Of a stretch of DNA of 64,000 nucleotides, positions 1 through 8,290 are shown one piece after another. Each line of letters begins with the position of its first letter. Within the stretch, counting starts at the first letter, position 1. The translations under genes were made by a program, and so were the position numbers. The notes under the pieces were generated by a model that saw only the letters and a list, made by a program, of their open reading frames with translations, searched no databases and was not told the origin of the DNA. The stretch is from Paenibacillus sp. yr247 (GTDB lineage: Bacteria > Bacillota > Bacilli > Paenibacillales > NBRC-103111): the NCBI RefSeq assembly GCF_900103825.1, contig NZ_FNIF01000002.1:451501-515500 (forward strand). The letters are read 5' to 3'.

Positions 1-251
1 AGTATGCAAAAGCCGAAGTGGTCGACTTAATGAATCTGGCTTTCCATTCGGCCGTTGAGAAAAAGGCAGATGTATTTGGTTTTGCAGATATGCTCCATAA
101 ACACTATCCCAAGGTTTGGAAAATGGTTAAAAACGACTGGGAACAAAAATTTCCCACAATACAATTAGAGCCTAATGTGCAACTAAGGATTGTGCGTATT
201 GGCATGAGCAACAAACCATTTAATGAACTACTGGAAAAAAGCGACAAGTAA
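1..251 (+). CDS. Ger(x)C family spore germination protein, C-terminal part only
   Basis: The reading frame is open from the window edge (frame of base 3) to a TAA at 249-251, so only about the last 83 residues are present. The tail (KADVFGFADMLHKHYPKVWK, then PNVQLRIVRIGMSNKPF) matches the C-terminal domain of the Ger(x)C lipoproteins that form germinant receptors with a GerA-type and a GerB-type subunit in the spore inner membrane. The next gene downstream is a GerB-type permease, which fits a gerA-like operon. The lipobox end lies outside the window. Family assignment rests on this C-terminal signature and the neighbour. Confidence 0.8.
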   Translation, partial: YAKAEVVDLMNLAFHSAVEKKADVFGFADMLHKHYPKVWKMVKNDWEQKFPTIQLEPNVQLRIVRIGMSNKPFNELLEKSDK

Positions 252-277
252 GAGGGTGGAGAGAGGTGAGGTGCGTC

Positions 278-1378
278 TTGGAACGTATCGGCAATTATCA
301 ACTTGCGGTCATGATCATCCTATTCCAAATTGGAAGCACACCACTTTTTGCTTTAGGGAGCAGTGCGAAACAAGATGCTTGGCTTGCTATGCTGGGGGCT
401 GCAGCAGCCGGATTACTTTTATTACTAATGTTTATCTACATTCAAAGCAAATTTCCTGATCAGTGTCTGATCGGTCTGTTGCAATACTGTTTTGGGAAGA
501 GGATCGGAATAGTTGTCAGCGTGAGTTTTGCGATTTATTTTGCCTATGAATCCATGAGAAATGTCCGGGATTTTGGTGAAATAACGAATTTAACTTTGCT
601 TAACTCGACACCCAAGTTTGTGACCATGCTTATTACCGTCTTGCTTGCCGCTTATGCCATTGCCATGGGTATTGAGGTGTTTTGCCGAGTCACCGAAGCG
701 CTATTGCCGCTCGTTGCCTTAAGTTATGGCATCTTAATACTGCTCATCTTTATTTCCGGTCTCGTCAAAACAGACAACATCTTGCCGATTCTGGACAATG
801 GAATTGCACCGGTCTTGAGAGCAGCATTTCCCGACATCTTATCGTTCCCTTTCGGACAAATGGTGCTTTTCTTTATGATATGGCATCTCCTGCCTAATCA
901 AAAAAACATGAAGAAAATCAGCATAATCGCCTATCTGATGGTGGCCTTGTTTTTAATTACAATGAACATATTGAACATTATGGTACTTGGGGACACGCTC
1001 GCCGCTAATAGCACACTGCCCTTCTTGCAAACCGTTCAACTCATACAGGTCGGTGACGTTCTAGAACGTCTCGACGTGCTCGTTACCTTGCTGCTTTTTC
1101 TCGGATTATTCGTGAAAATGACCGCTTTTTTCTGGGGGGCTGTTTATGCTTGTACACGAATCTTCCCTTCTACAAGTAAGAACCTTTGGATTTTCTATGT
1201 TGGCTTTCTGATCTTTGTTACATCGTTCCTCGAACCGAGCTATACGATCCACACGTGGCTCGGCTTGAATGTTAGCTTGAAGCTCTATCCGCTATTCCAA
1301 GTGATTATTCCTGGCTTCATGTTCTTCGTACTGCTTGTTCGAAAGCGATCCTCTCCTAAAGCATCTACTAACGTTTGA
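278..1378 (+). CDS. GerB-type spore germination permease (GerAB/YndE family)
   Basis: About 366 residues, strongly hydrophobic throughout with roughly ten membrane segments, as expected for the GerAB family within the APC transporter superfamily. The family partners with GerA- and Ger(x)C-type subunits in the spore inner membrane and contributes to germinant recognition. The start is uncertain: a GTG at 266 and a TTG at 278 are both possible. I chose TTG because GAGAGGTGAG lies about 7 bases before it and the protein then begins LERIGNYQL, the usual family opening. It follows the Ger(x)C fragment by about 25 bases, probably in one operon. The germinant cannot be read from sequence. Confidence 0.85.
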   Translation: MERIGNYQLAVMIILFQIGSTPLFALGSSAKQDAWLAMLGAAAAGLLLLLMFIYIQSKFPDQCLIGLLQYCFGKRIGIVVSVSFAIYFAYESMRNVRDFGEITNLTLLNSTPKFVTMLITVLLAAYAIAMGIEVFCRVTEALLPLVALSYGILILLIFISGLVKTDNILPILDNGIAPVLRAAFPDILSFPFGQMVLFFMIWHLLPNQKNMKKISIIAYLMVALFLITMNILNIMVLGDTLAANSTLPFLQTVQLIQVGDVLERLDVLVTLLLFLGLFVKMTAFFWGAVYACTRIFPSTSKNLWIFYVGFLIFVTSFLEPSYTIHTWLGLNVSLKLYPLFQVIIPGFMFFVLLVRKRSSPKASTNV

Positions 1379-1393
1379 CACTTTACTTGCTGA

Positions 1394-1430
1394 AAATAAA
1401 AAAGCTTGCCCCCTCGCGGGGACAAGCTCT
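1394..1430 (-). terminator. Terminator of the infC-rpmI-rplT operon
   Basis: On the minus strand a GC-rich hairpin (AGCTTGTCCCC ... GGGGGCAAGCT) is followed by TTTTTTATTTT. It lies just after the rplT stop and also separates it from the convergent germination permease gene. Confidence 0.8.
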
Positions 1431-1447
1431 TGGTCGCGAAGCGAAGC

Positions 1448-1807
1448 TTACGCGTTTACTTTTGCTTTTGCAGCTGTTGCCAAATCGTTGAACGCTTTGG
1501 AATCATTCACAGCTAGGTCAGCCAAGATTTTGCGGTTGATGTCGATACCAGCCAATTTCAGGCCGTGCATCAATTTGCTGTAGCTCAAGCCGTTTTGACG
1601 AGCGCCTGCATTGATACGTGTAATCCACAGTCTGCGGAAGTTACGTTTCGTTTGACGACGGTCACGGTAAGCATATACCAAAGACTTCATTACTTGTTCT
1701 TTAGCTGTTTTAAATAAGCGATGCTTGGAACCGAAATAACCTTTTGCTAGTTTCAAAATTTTCTTACGACGGTGAGCGCGAATAAATCCGCCCTTGACTC
1801 TTGCCAT
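1448..1807 (-). CDS. rplT: 50S ribosomal protein L20
   Basis: 119 residues, the normal length. The sequence [20 protein letters not shown], the basic N-terminal half and the [19 protein letters not shown] segment are diagnostic of bL20. It binds 23S rRNA early in large-subunit assembly and in Bacillus represses its own operon by binding the infC leader. It is the last gene of infC-rpmI-rplT, 40 bases after rpmI, with a strong AGGAGG site before its ATG. An intrinsic terminator follows. Confidence 0.98.
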   Translation of the reverse strand: MARVKGGFIRAHRRKKILKLAKGYFGSKHRLFKTAKEQVMKSLVYAYRDRRQTKRNFRRLWITRINAGARQNGLSYSKLMHGLKLAGIDINRKILADLAVNDSKAFNDLATAAKAKVNA

Positions 1808-1847
1808 TGTTAACTACCTCCTGGGATGTATAAATAATGTTCGAATT

Positions 1848-2051
1848 TTAACCTTTGATGTTAGAAAGTTGTTGTTTCAGACGACGTACATCGCCTGGAG
1901 CCATAACTGGGTTTGTTCCAAGAACACGTTTTTGACGTGATGATTTACCAGAAAGCAAGTGGTTTTTACCTTGTTTGTATCTCATCACTTTGCCTGTGCC
2001 AGTAATTTTGAAACGGCCTTTCAAGCTGCTGTGTGTTTTCATTTTCGGCAT
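1848..2051 (-). CDS. rpmI: 50S ribosomal protein L35
   Basis: 67 residues, the expected size for bL35. MPKMKTHSSLKGRFKITGTG and the terminal QLSNIKG are typical. It is very basic and sits between infC and rplT in the conserved operon, with an AGGAGG site upstream. It is a structural component of the large ribosomal subunit. Confidence 0.97.
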   Translation of the reverse strand: MPKMKTHSSLKGRFKITGTGKVMRYKQGKNHLLSGKSSRQKRVLGTNPVMAPGDVRRLKQQLSNIKG

Positions 2052-2084
2052 GGTGTTGTTCCTCCTAATTTAGTATAGCCGCGC

Positions 2085-2600
2085 CTAGGTAGTAGCCTTC
2101 GGCGTTAAGATCATGATCATGCTTCTTCCCTCAAGCTTAGGAGCGCGCTCCTGCGAGGAAATATCTGCTGTTTCAGTAGCTAGACGTTCAAGCACTCTGC
2201 GACCAATCTCCGAGTGCGCTATTTCGCGACCACGGAATCGAACGCTGGCTTTCACTTTATCGCCTTCGCCGAGAAACTTAACGGCATTGCGAAGCTTCGT
2301 TTGGAAGTCGTGCTCATCGATTGTCGCGCTTAAGCGAATTTCTTTGATATCCACGATCTTCTGGTTCTTACGAGCTTCTTTTTCTTTCTTCTGTGTTTCA
2401 TAACGGAATTTACCGTAATCCATAATGCGGCATACAGGCGGTTTCGCCGTCGGTGCCACGTTTACCAAATCCAGGTTCGCGTCAAGTGCGATTTGAAGAG
2501 CTTCGCGAATCGGCGTGATGCCGAGTTGTTCTCCGTCCGCCCCAATCAGGCGTACTTCCTTCACACGAATCTCGTCATTAATCATATGGTCTTTGCTAAT
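2085..2600 (-). CDS. infC: Translation initiation factor IF-3 (ATT start)
   Basis: From the ATT at 2600 the product has 171 residues and begins [20 protein letters not shown], the normal Bacillus-type IF-3 N-terminus. The C-terminal domain contains [21 protein letters not shown]-3 binds the 30S subunit and checks start-codon pairing. I chose ATT because GGAGGTGG lies 6 bases upstream and because infC in this group commonly uses the rare AUU codon for self-discrimination. An ATG at 2585 would give 166 residues. The longer frame up to 2699 runs through the leader attenuator and is unlikely to be translated as IF-3. Confidence 0.95.
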   Translation of the reverse strand: MSKDHMINDEIRVKEVRLIGADGEQLGITPIREALQIALDANLDLVNVAPTAKPPVCRIMDYGKFRYETQKKEKEARKNQKIVDIKEIRLSATIDEHDFQTKLRNAVKFLGEGDKVKASVRFRGREIAHSEIGRRVLERLATETADISSQERAPKLEGRSMIMILTPKATT

Positions 2601-2649
2601 AGTGTTCCACCTCCAAAAAGTATGTAAATCGTAATTCTCTATCCAATAT

Positions 2650-2682
2650 AAAAAAGATGCAGGCGCAGTGGCCCACATCTTC
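2650..2682 (-). promoter_or_regulatory. Attenuator in the infC leader (L20-type autoregulation)
   Basis: On the minus strand the leader forms an 11-bp stem AAGATGTGGGC / GCCTGCATCTT (two G-U pairs) followed by six T's, about 50 bases before the infC ribosome site. Upstream the leader carries the self-complementary AGAAGCGCCCGCTTCT and the text CTCACCTGACCGACTCAG. This fits the known Firmicute arrangement in which L20 binds the infC leader and promotes termination. The L20 binding fold itself was not modelled. Confidence 0.75.
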
Positions 2683-2787
2683 ATCAATAACAGGTTCATA
2701 ACCTATTGAGCATTCATGATGATTCATTCAAACCAGCCAACTGAGTCGGTCAGGTGAGAAGCGGGCGCTTCTGCTTTTACTTGAATT

Positions 2788-2816
2788 ATAATATCATCTC
2801 ATTTGAGGAAAGTCAA
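2788..2816 (-). promoter_or_regulatory. Promoter of infC-rpmI-rplT
   Basis: Minus strand TTGACT (2811-2816), 17-base spacer, TATTAT (2788-2793). It overlaps the 3' end of the neighbouring glycosyltransferase gene and would give a leader of about 180 bases. Confidence 0.7.
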
Positions 2817-4048
2817 CTCACTTGTTTACTTTTCATTTCATCCAAACGAATGACACGTGTATGCTCGGTATGGCTCCATTGTTTGTTATTTTGCGTGAAG
2901 AACGCATAGAACGTAATTGGCCACCAAGAAAGCATAAACACTGGATAAAGAATTAAATATTTATATACTTTGGCAGGAGCCTTCTCTACGAGCATGGAGA
3001 TAGGCAGCAGCACATAAATCGCTAAGCTTACTGTGTTAAAGAATATGGGGTTAATATCGGCAAGCATGGGTGTGTCCGACCAACCCGGAGTAACTGATTT
3101 AATCCAAAGCAGTACGGAGATAATCGCACCGAAAAAGAAGTTATACACGTTAGCGGAGTAGATAGCCGCATCGATCTTCGTCCAGCTGCCCTCTTTGATT
3201 CCTTGCCACAGCAGGGGGAAGAAATAACGCTTAGCCACATCAAAGTGTCCTTGCATCCAGCGTAGACGTTGTTTGGCAGATACTTTAAACGTTAGTGGCT
3301 TCTCATCGTAAACAATCGCCTCGTAGTTGTACGTCGGTCTAATACCGAGCTTAATGCAACGCATCGAGAACTCTAGATCCTCAACAAGGCTAGTTGCTCC
3401 CCATCCGATCTGTTTAAGCAGCTTGGACTCAAAGCACATTCCCGTGCCGCCCAAGTAGTTAGCAAGCCCTAAGTTCGTACGGGGCATTTGCCAGAAACGG
3501 TTTGCAAAGTAGTACGAAATTGCATAGGAACCAGTGACCCATGAATCGTTCGGGTTCTTGCTGTCTAGGTAAGCCTGAATAACTCTGGAACCGGAGCAAA
3601 GATCATTGTTCATGTGCATCAAGTAATCGGGGCTGGAGAGATTGTCGGCATCAAACATAACAACGGCGTCGTACTGACGCTCCCGCTTCCAAAGCTCCTT
3701 AAGCATCCATTCGATCGCGTAACCTTTCCCTCTCAGGTTCGGGTTGTGGCGTTCCATCGCATAAACACCGTGACTCCGTGCGATATCGGCCGTATTGTCG
3801 GTACAGTTATCACAAATCACGAAGATGTCATATAGCTCTTTGGGGTAATCCAAAGCCTTAAGATTCTCGATCAATGCGCCAACGACCTGCTCTTCATTAT
3901 GAGCCGCGACTAATACAGCAAACGATTTCTGGGGAGCAAATTTCTGTTTGTTCTTAGGACGGTACCATCCGAAAAAAGTTAAAAACAACTGATACGCACC
4001 GACAATGGCTAATCCAATCTGAAAGGTAATCATAATATTGTCAAGCAT
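2813..4048 (-). CDS. Membrane-bound family 2 glycosyltransferase
   Basis: 411 residues from the ATG at 4048, chosen for the AGGGGGA site upstream; an in-frame ATG 30 bases earlier has no such site. One N-terminal membrane segment leads into a GT-A domain with FAVLVAAHNEE, the metal-binding MFDADN, the LVEDLEF acid and QRLRWMQGH (QxxRW), followed by three or four C-terminal helices. This is the processive GT2 layout shared with N-acetylglucosaminyl and hyaluronan-type synthases. The sugar and acceptor cannot be told. No polysaccharide partner genes adjoin it. A possible -35 (TTGACA) lies at 4163-4168 on the minus strand. Confidence 0.85.
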   Translation of the reverse strand: MLDNIMITFQIGLAIVGAYQLFLTFFGWYRPKNKQKFAPQKSFAVLVAAHNEEQVVGALIENLKALDYPKELYDIFVICDNCTDNTADIARSHGVYAMERHNPNLRGKGYAIEWMLKELWKRERQYDAVVMFDADNLSSPDYLMHMNNDLCSGSRVIQAYLDSKNPNDSWVTGSYAISYYFANRFWQMPRTNLGLANYLGGTGMCFESKLLKQIGWGATSLVEDLEFSMRCIKLGIRPTYNYEAIVYDEKPLTFKVSAKQRLRWMQGHFDVAKRYFFPLLWQGIKEGSWTKIDAAIYSANVYNFFFGAIISVLLWIKSVTPGWSDTPMLADINPIFFNTVSLAIYVLLPISMLVEKAPAKVYKYLILYPVFMLSWWPITFYAFFTQNNKQWSHTEHTRVIRLDEMKSKQVS

Positions 4049-4078
4049 GAAGCAAAGTCCCCCTTTTTGTTTATGCAC

Positions 4079-4704
4079 ACAAGCTATCTTTTTATACGCG
4101 TAGTGCGCAATTTATGTACAGGTGAATTAACCGTTCTTGATTTTCCTCTCTTTCCCCTCATTTGTCAAAGTCTACAAAGAACGAAAATAAGCCTGTTCTC
4201 TGAAAATTAAGGGGAACGTGCACAAACTTAGCAGCATGTGCTTAAAATCAGATCGTTAAAGTCCTGTTTTCATCGTTTTTCATTTTATTGTGTACAAAAA
4301 GTTCACCGTTTAGACGAACTAAAAGCCCATATGGGTGATACCGGGTTTATTATAATTCACCTGAGCTCTTCCTGACAACTTTTGCTCATCTTTCCTCTTA
4401 ACGAATACCGCGAGTGAATGGATGTGGCAATTCATGAAGCCCCCTCATAGCATTCGCGCAGTTTTCCAGCAGACGGTCCGTCATTAGCAATAGGTCCTAC
4501 ATTGAGGGGGTTACACATTGGGATAGCTGCTCGACATTAAGGGTACAATAAAAAGGAAATACTGTAACCTTCTGTCACCTTCCCTTCCCCTTTTTTCACA
4601 TCATGCTAGCACAGGATTGTTAACGGTAGATCAGAAGAACGTTAAATCGTATTTCCAAAAAAATTATTACTGCGTTAATCTTCCTTTAATAATCGTTCTC
4701 TATA
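4079..4704. other. 626-base intergenic region between divergent genes
   Basis: No convincing ORF. AT-rich, with a TATAAT at 4701-4706 before the PAP2 gene and a possible minus-strand TTGACA at 4163-4168. The only evident structure is the long-range inverted repeat at 4440-4510, listed separately. Confidence 0.6.
4440..4510. repeat. Inverted repeat enclosing a possible structured element
   Basis: CCCCCTCA at 4440-4447 pairs perfectly with TGAGGGGG at 4503-4510. The 55-base interior holds a second small palindrome, GACGGTCCGTC. This could be a structured RNA with a closing stem, but I recognise no riboswitch class. Confidence 0.4.
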
Positions 4705-4749
4705 ATGTACATAAGCAGGTATCTCAAGCTACGAAGGAGGCTACTACTC

Positions 4750-5277
4750 ATGAGCAGAGTCGTGAACTGGCTTCAGCATCATGAAACACGCATGTTCCAC
4801 TTTGTGAATCAACGTATCCAGCACTTCTTCCTTGATCATTTCTTTTCTAAAATCACACATTTAGGCGGAGCAACGGCTACGATAGTTATCTCCTTATGCT
4901 GTGCCTTATTCGGGCGGGACTTGGTGCAAACAGCAGGCATTCAAGCACTCATCGCTTTAACGATCAGTCATATCCCGGTTGCCATTATTAAAAAGAAATA
5001 CCCGCGTCTCCGACCGTATTTGGTACATCCCCAAACGATTATTGGCAAAAACCCGCTGACGGATCATTCCTTTCCATCCGGGCATACAACCGCCATCTTC
5101 TCTATCATCTTTCCTTTTGTGACAGCCATACCTGCACTTGGACTTATACTCATACCGCTCGCATTAATCGTTGGTCTATCACGTATCTACTTAGGGCTGC
5201 ATTATCCTTCTGATTGTATCGTTGGCTGTTTAATTGGAGCGACAGCTTCTCTAGTAACTGTAGCTTTATGGGGGTAA
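4750..5277 (+). CDS. PAP2-family membrane phosphatase
   Basis: 175 residues from the ATG at 4750, which has AAGGAGG 10 bases before it; the longer frame from 4705 lacks a site. It has several membrane helices and the three phosphatase signatures: KKKYPRLRP (KX6RP), PSGHTT, and SRIYLGLHYPSD (SRx5HxxxD). Such proteins dephosphorylate lipid phosphates such as undecaprenyl pyrophosphate or phosphatidic acid. It almost abuts a glycolipid synthase gene, so a role in lipid or carrier-lipid metabolism is likely. The substrate is not determined. Confidence 0.88.
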   Translation: MSRVVNWLQHHETRMFHFVNQRIQHFFLDHFFSKITHLGGATATIVISLCCALFGRDLVQTAGIQALIALTISHIPVAIIKKKYPRLRPYLVHPQTIIGKNPLTDHSFPSGHTTAIFSIIFPFVTAIPALGLILIPLALIVGLSRIYLGLHYPSDCIVGCLIGATASLVTVALWG

Positions 5278-5282
5278 ATGGA

Positions 5283-6410
5283 ATGGATGTTCTACATGGT
5301 AAAAAACGGGTTCTCATTCTTTCTGAAGGCTTCGGAGCTGGTCATACGCAAGCGGCTTATGCACTTGCCGTCAGCTTAGAGCAGCATTGTTCGACAATTG
5401 AGACACGTGTATTGGAATTAGGTTCCTTCCTGCACCCGACATTGGCACCTTGGATCTTCCATGCCTACAAAAAGACGCTAATCTCTACACCTAAACTCTA
5501 TGGGCGATTGTACCGCTCTCAATATAAGAAATCTCTGAACCGCTTGACTCAATTAGCACTACATCGCATTTTCTATGCGCAAACGGCCGCGATTATTCAG
5601 AATTGGTCTCCGCAAGCTATCGTCTGCACGCATCCTTTCCCCAGCGTTGTCGTTTCTAGATTAAAAAGAGCTGGTCTAACCATCCCGCTATGCACTGTCA
5701 TTACGGATTACGATGTACATGGGACTTGGGTTAGTAACGAAGTCAACAAATACATGGTCTCGACAGAAGACGTCAAAAATAAACTGCTCGGCCGCGGCAT
5801 CTCTGCCACTCAAGTCGAAATCACGGGAATTCCCGTTCATCCGAGCTTCCGGGAAGCCCACGATAAAGCAATGATTCGACAACAATTCCAGTTGGCATCT
5901 ATGCCAACCGTACTCGTCATGGGCGGCGGCTGGGGATTAATCGGTGGCGATTCTTTGAGTGAGCATCTAATGAAATGGCGAGATCGGATCCAGTTCATAT
6001 TTTGCTTAGGTAACAATGAGAAAGCATTAGCTAAGCTTGCGATGGACGCTCGTTATCAGCATCCTAATATTCATTTACTCGGGTTCACACAAGAAATTGG
6101 CAAGCTGATGGAAGTTTCGGATTTACTCGTTACGAAGCCTGGAGGGATGACCTGCTCGGAAGGGCTCGCCAAATCAATCCCCATGCTGTTCTATGATCCG
6201 ATCCCGGGTCAGGAGGAAGAGAATGTCCACTATTTTACCCAGCATGGCTTCGGTGAACCAATCCGCTCTGCCGATACGATTGCGAGCTGGTTAACCATGC
6301 TGGCAATACGATATACGGATGTGGAGGCCAAACGCGCTTCGAACTACCATCGAAAGATGAATCTGCCTTCCGCAGATTGTTCTGAGGTCATTATGCAATT
6401 GCTCGGATAA
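5283..6410 (+). CDS. MGDG-synthase/UgtP-like family 28 glycosyltransferase
   Basis: About 375 residues. The N-terminal RVLILSEGFGAGHTQAA and the C-terminal donor-site segment KPGGMTCSEGLAKSIPML match diacylglycerol glycosyltransferases (UgtP/MGDG synthase), related to MurG. The expected reaction is sugar transfer from a UDP-sugar to diacylglycerol at the inner membrane face, supplying glycolipid and lipoteichoic-acid anchors. I place the start at the ATG at 5283, a few bases after the PAP2 stop; an ATG at 5268 overlapping that gene is possible. The tight spacing suggests co-translation with the PAP2 phosphatase. Confidence 0.83.
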   Translation: MDVLHGKKRVLILSEGFGAGHTQAAYALAVSLEQHCSTIETRVLELGSFLHPTLAPWIFHAYKKTLISTPKLYGRLYRSQYKKSLNRLTQLALHRIFYAQTAAIIQNWSPQAIVCTHPFPSVVVSRLKRAGLTIPLCTVITDYDVHGTWVSNEVNKYMVSTEDVKNKLLGRGISATQVEITGIPVHPSFREAHDKAMIRQQFQLASMPTVLVMGGGWGLIGGDSLSEHLMKWRDRIQFIFCLGNNEKALAKLAMDARYQHPNIHLLGFTQEIGKLMEVSDLLVTKPGGMTCSEGLAKSIPMLFYDPIPGQEEENVHYFTQHGFGEPIRSADTIASWLTMLAIRYTDVEAKRASNYHRKMNLPSADCSEVIMQLLG

Positions 6411-6427
6411 GATTCGTGCTTATACGT

Positions 6428-6479
6428 AAAAAGAGGACATCCTCCTGCTGCATTTTTGCAGCGGAATGGATGTCCTTTT
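6428..6479. terminator. Bidirectional terminator between convergent genes
   Basis: AAAAGAGGACATCC pairs with GGATGTCCTTTT around an inner CTGC...GCAG hairpin. On the minus strand, serving trmB, it ends in a run of five T's; on the plus strand it ends TTTTC. Confidence 0.75.
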
Positions 6480-6490
6480 CGGTTATCATC

Positions 6491-7222
6491 TTATTCTGAT
6501 TTTACTTTGTGCAATTGTTCAAGATGTGCCGCAAGCACATTTTTGCCAATAACCACTTCGCAGCGATGAATGTTCATACCTTTTCCGGCGAACTTGGTTT
6601 CGTATTCGGTCATGATATGGTCGGGATGAATCCCATCCACATGAAGATTTAAGGAAATATTGCGCATTCTCAGCCCCATATCGGCAAAAGAATTCAGCGA
6701 AAATTCAAATAACGATTGCGAATCGGTTTTCAAATGAATCTCACCATTCGCATTTAGAATTTGCTGATATTTCTCAACAAAGCCCGGATGCGTCAAACGT
6801 CTGCGCGCGTGCTTTTTCTTCGGCCATGGATCACTGAAATTCAAATAAACCCGCTCTAATTCTCCCTCAGCAAAAGCTTCCTCAATGTGTTCGATATTGA
6901 AAAGCATCAGCTTTAAATTCGGAATGTTTGGTGCAGATTCTTCCTCTTCATTCGAAGTGATTTCATGAGCAATCTTCGCCTTTTCGCTTGCTTTGCGAAT
7001 TAACTCATCATACATATCGACTCCAATGAAATTGATATGAGGATATTTCTTACTCATTTCACTGATGAAGCGCCCTTTACCCATCCCAAGCTCTGCATGA
7101 ATCGGGTTATTGTTACCGAATAACTCGGCCCATTTGCCTTTATGGTCTTTGGCATTTAAAACAACGAGTTCCTTCTGACGTTCTATATCTTCTCGAATTC
7201 CTTTTCTTCCCCGTAAACGCAT
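6491..7222 (-). CDS. trmB: tRNA (guanine-N7-)-methyltransferase
   Basis: 243 residues. MRLRGRKGIREDIE, the SAM-binding HAELGMGKGRFISEM, and VYLNFSDPWPKKKHARRRL with HPGFVEKY are diagnostic of TrmB, which methylates G46 in the tRNA variable loop. It is slightly longer than the usual 215-220 because of an acidic insert (SNEEEESAP) near residue 100. A good GGAGG site precedes the ATG. It stands alone between a bidirectional terminator and a small gene. Confidence 0.96.
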   Translation of the reverse strand: MRLRGRKGIREDIERQKELVVLNAKDHKGKWAELFGNNNPIHAELGMGKGRFISEMSKKYPHINFIGVDMYDELIRKASEKAKIAHEITSNEEEESAPNIPNLKLMLFNIEHIEEAFAEGELERVYLNFSDPWPKKKHARRRLTHPGFVEKYQQILNANGEIHLKTDSQSLFEFSLNSFADMGLRMRNISLNLHVDGIHPDHIMTEYETKFAGKGMNIHRCEVVIGKNVLAAHLEQLHKVKSE

Positions 7223-7297
7223 CTACTATTTGCCTCCTACACGTACAAACTATCGAATACAAATCATAGACGATTCTAAGGAAAAAATCAAAGGGAA

Positions 7298-7504
7298 TTA
7301 AACATCAAGTGTGTGATAATCAATGGTATTCGATGTTGCCGGGAACAGCTTTTGCTCCAAAGAACGCAGTACTTTTCGTCTTGCTTCCTTCGATATTTTG
7401 GGATCTGCAGCATATTTCACACCGCTGCCCAAAACGAATGCTTCCTTAATCGTCAGCTCAATTGACAACGTATCCGTAGATAAGGAGGGAATCATCAGTA
7501 CCAT
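7298..7504 (-). CDS. Small conserved-looking hypothetical protein
   Basis: 68 residues from the ATG at 7504, with AGGTGA just upstream; a GTG at 7510 is the alternative. It is a mixed hydrophobic and basic protein (SIELTIKEAFVLGSGVKYA, then KEARRKVLRSLEQKLFP) with no signal peptide or cysteine motif. I do not recognise the family. The overlapping plus-strand frame has no ribosome site, so the minus strand is preferred. It lies upstream of trmB on the same strand. Confidence 0.55.
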   Translation of the reverse strand: MVLMIPSLSTDTLSIELTIKEAFVLGSGVKYAADPKISKEARRKVLRSLEQKLFPATSNTIDYHTLDV

Positions 7505-7587
7505 ATTCACCTGCTTTCCTTTTCATCTTTAATGATAGCTTTGGTAAAGAAGAAGAGCTTTATGACTGGCAAATAGTTCAAGTCAAA

Positions 7588-7614
7588 AGAAAAACGCCCT
7601 CCAAGTGGAAGGCG
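7588..7614 (-). terminator. Terminator after the WGxxGxxG gene
   Basis: Minus strand CGCCTTCC-ACTT-GGAGGGCG followed by TTTTTCTTTT, just past the stop of the gene at 7630-8136. Confidence 0.8.
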
Positions 7615-7629
7615 CAGACATCATATTGG

Positions 7630-8136
7630 TTACTTATAGCTTTCGTCTCTTTGTTTGTTATTTCCCCTTAGGCCTGCCAAGCCCAACAGACCTAACAGAC
7701 CAAGCCATCCCCAGTTCATATTTCTGTTATCTGCCGCGGTATTCGCATAAGCCCGATAAGATGAAGTATCATAATTGCCACGATGCGTGCCGGTTGTACT
7801 CATGCGATCCATCATATTGTTGCCATAAGTGTTGATTTGCCCCCTAACACCTGTGCCGTAAGTACTTGTGCCCGTGCCGTCCCCCGGATAGGTACTTGTG
7901 GGAGCAGGAGTGCCGGTGGCAGTACTAGTGCCTGTAATAGTACCAGTTGTAGCATCATAATTACTTCCTGTATACCCCGATGTTGTCGTAGTCCCCGTCC
8001 CCATAGTTCCCGAAGTTCCCATATTCGTATTCATTGTTGTACTGGTTCCCGCTGTGTTCGCCTGGACACCAGCTGCCCCAAAGCTCAATGCTGTCGTCAA
8101 AGCAACTGCCAGAGTAATCGTATGAAGCTTTTTCAT
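7630..8136 (-). CDS. Secreted Thr/Gly-rich WGxxGxxG-family protein
   Basis: 168 residues. A signal peptide (MKKLHTITLAVALTTALSFG...AAGVQA) leads into a low-complexity Thr/Gly/Ser/Tyr-rich region of about 100 residues. The C-terminus NWGWLGLLGLLGLAGLRG followed by a basic NKQRDESYK tail is the WGxxGxxG sorting-type motif seen in Bacillales surface proteins. It is probably exported and held at the membrane. The function is unknown. It is monocistronic, with its own terminator. Confidence 0.75.
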   Translation of the reverse strand: MKKLHTITLAVALTTALSFGAAGVQANTAGTSTTMNTNMGTSGTMGTGTTTTSGYTGSNYDATTGTITGTSTATGTPAPTSTYPGDGTGTSTYGTGVRGQINTYGNNMMDRMSTTGTHRGNYDTSSYRAYANTAADNRNMNWGWLGLLGLLGLAGLRGNNKQRDESYK

Positions 8137-8290
8137 CTGTCAATTTCCCCTTTCAGCATATAATAGTGATGCAAAGTTATCATGCTCCCATTCGTTCCGT
8201 TTTAACGGGGAACTTGTTGGAAAGGCAGGGGTCGCTTTCATTCTTAATTTTCGCTACAATATAGGTTGGAAAGAAAGGAGCACGCCCCTT

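Noticed and set aside
2601..2699. Extension of infC to an ATG at 2699
   Set aside because: The extra codons run through the attenuator hairpin, and GGAGGTGG with the ATT start at 2600 explains IF-3 fully.
7783..8163. Plus-strand Ser/Cys/Arg-rich frame opposite the WGxxGxxG gene
   Set aside because: A shadow of the Thr/Gly-rich coding sequence; it has no independent signal.
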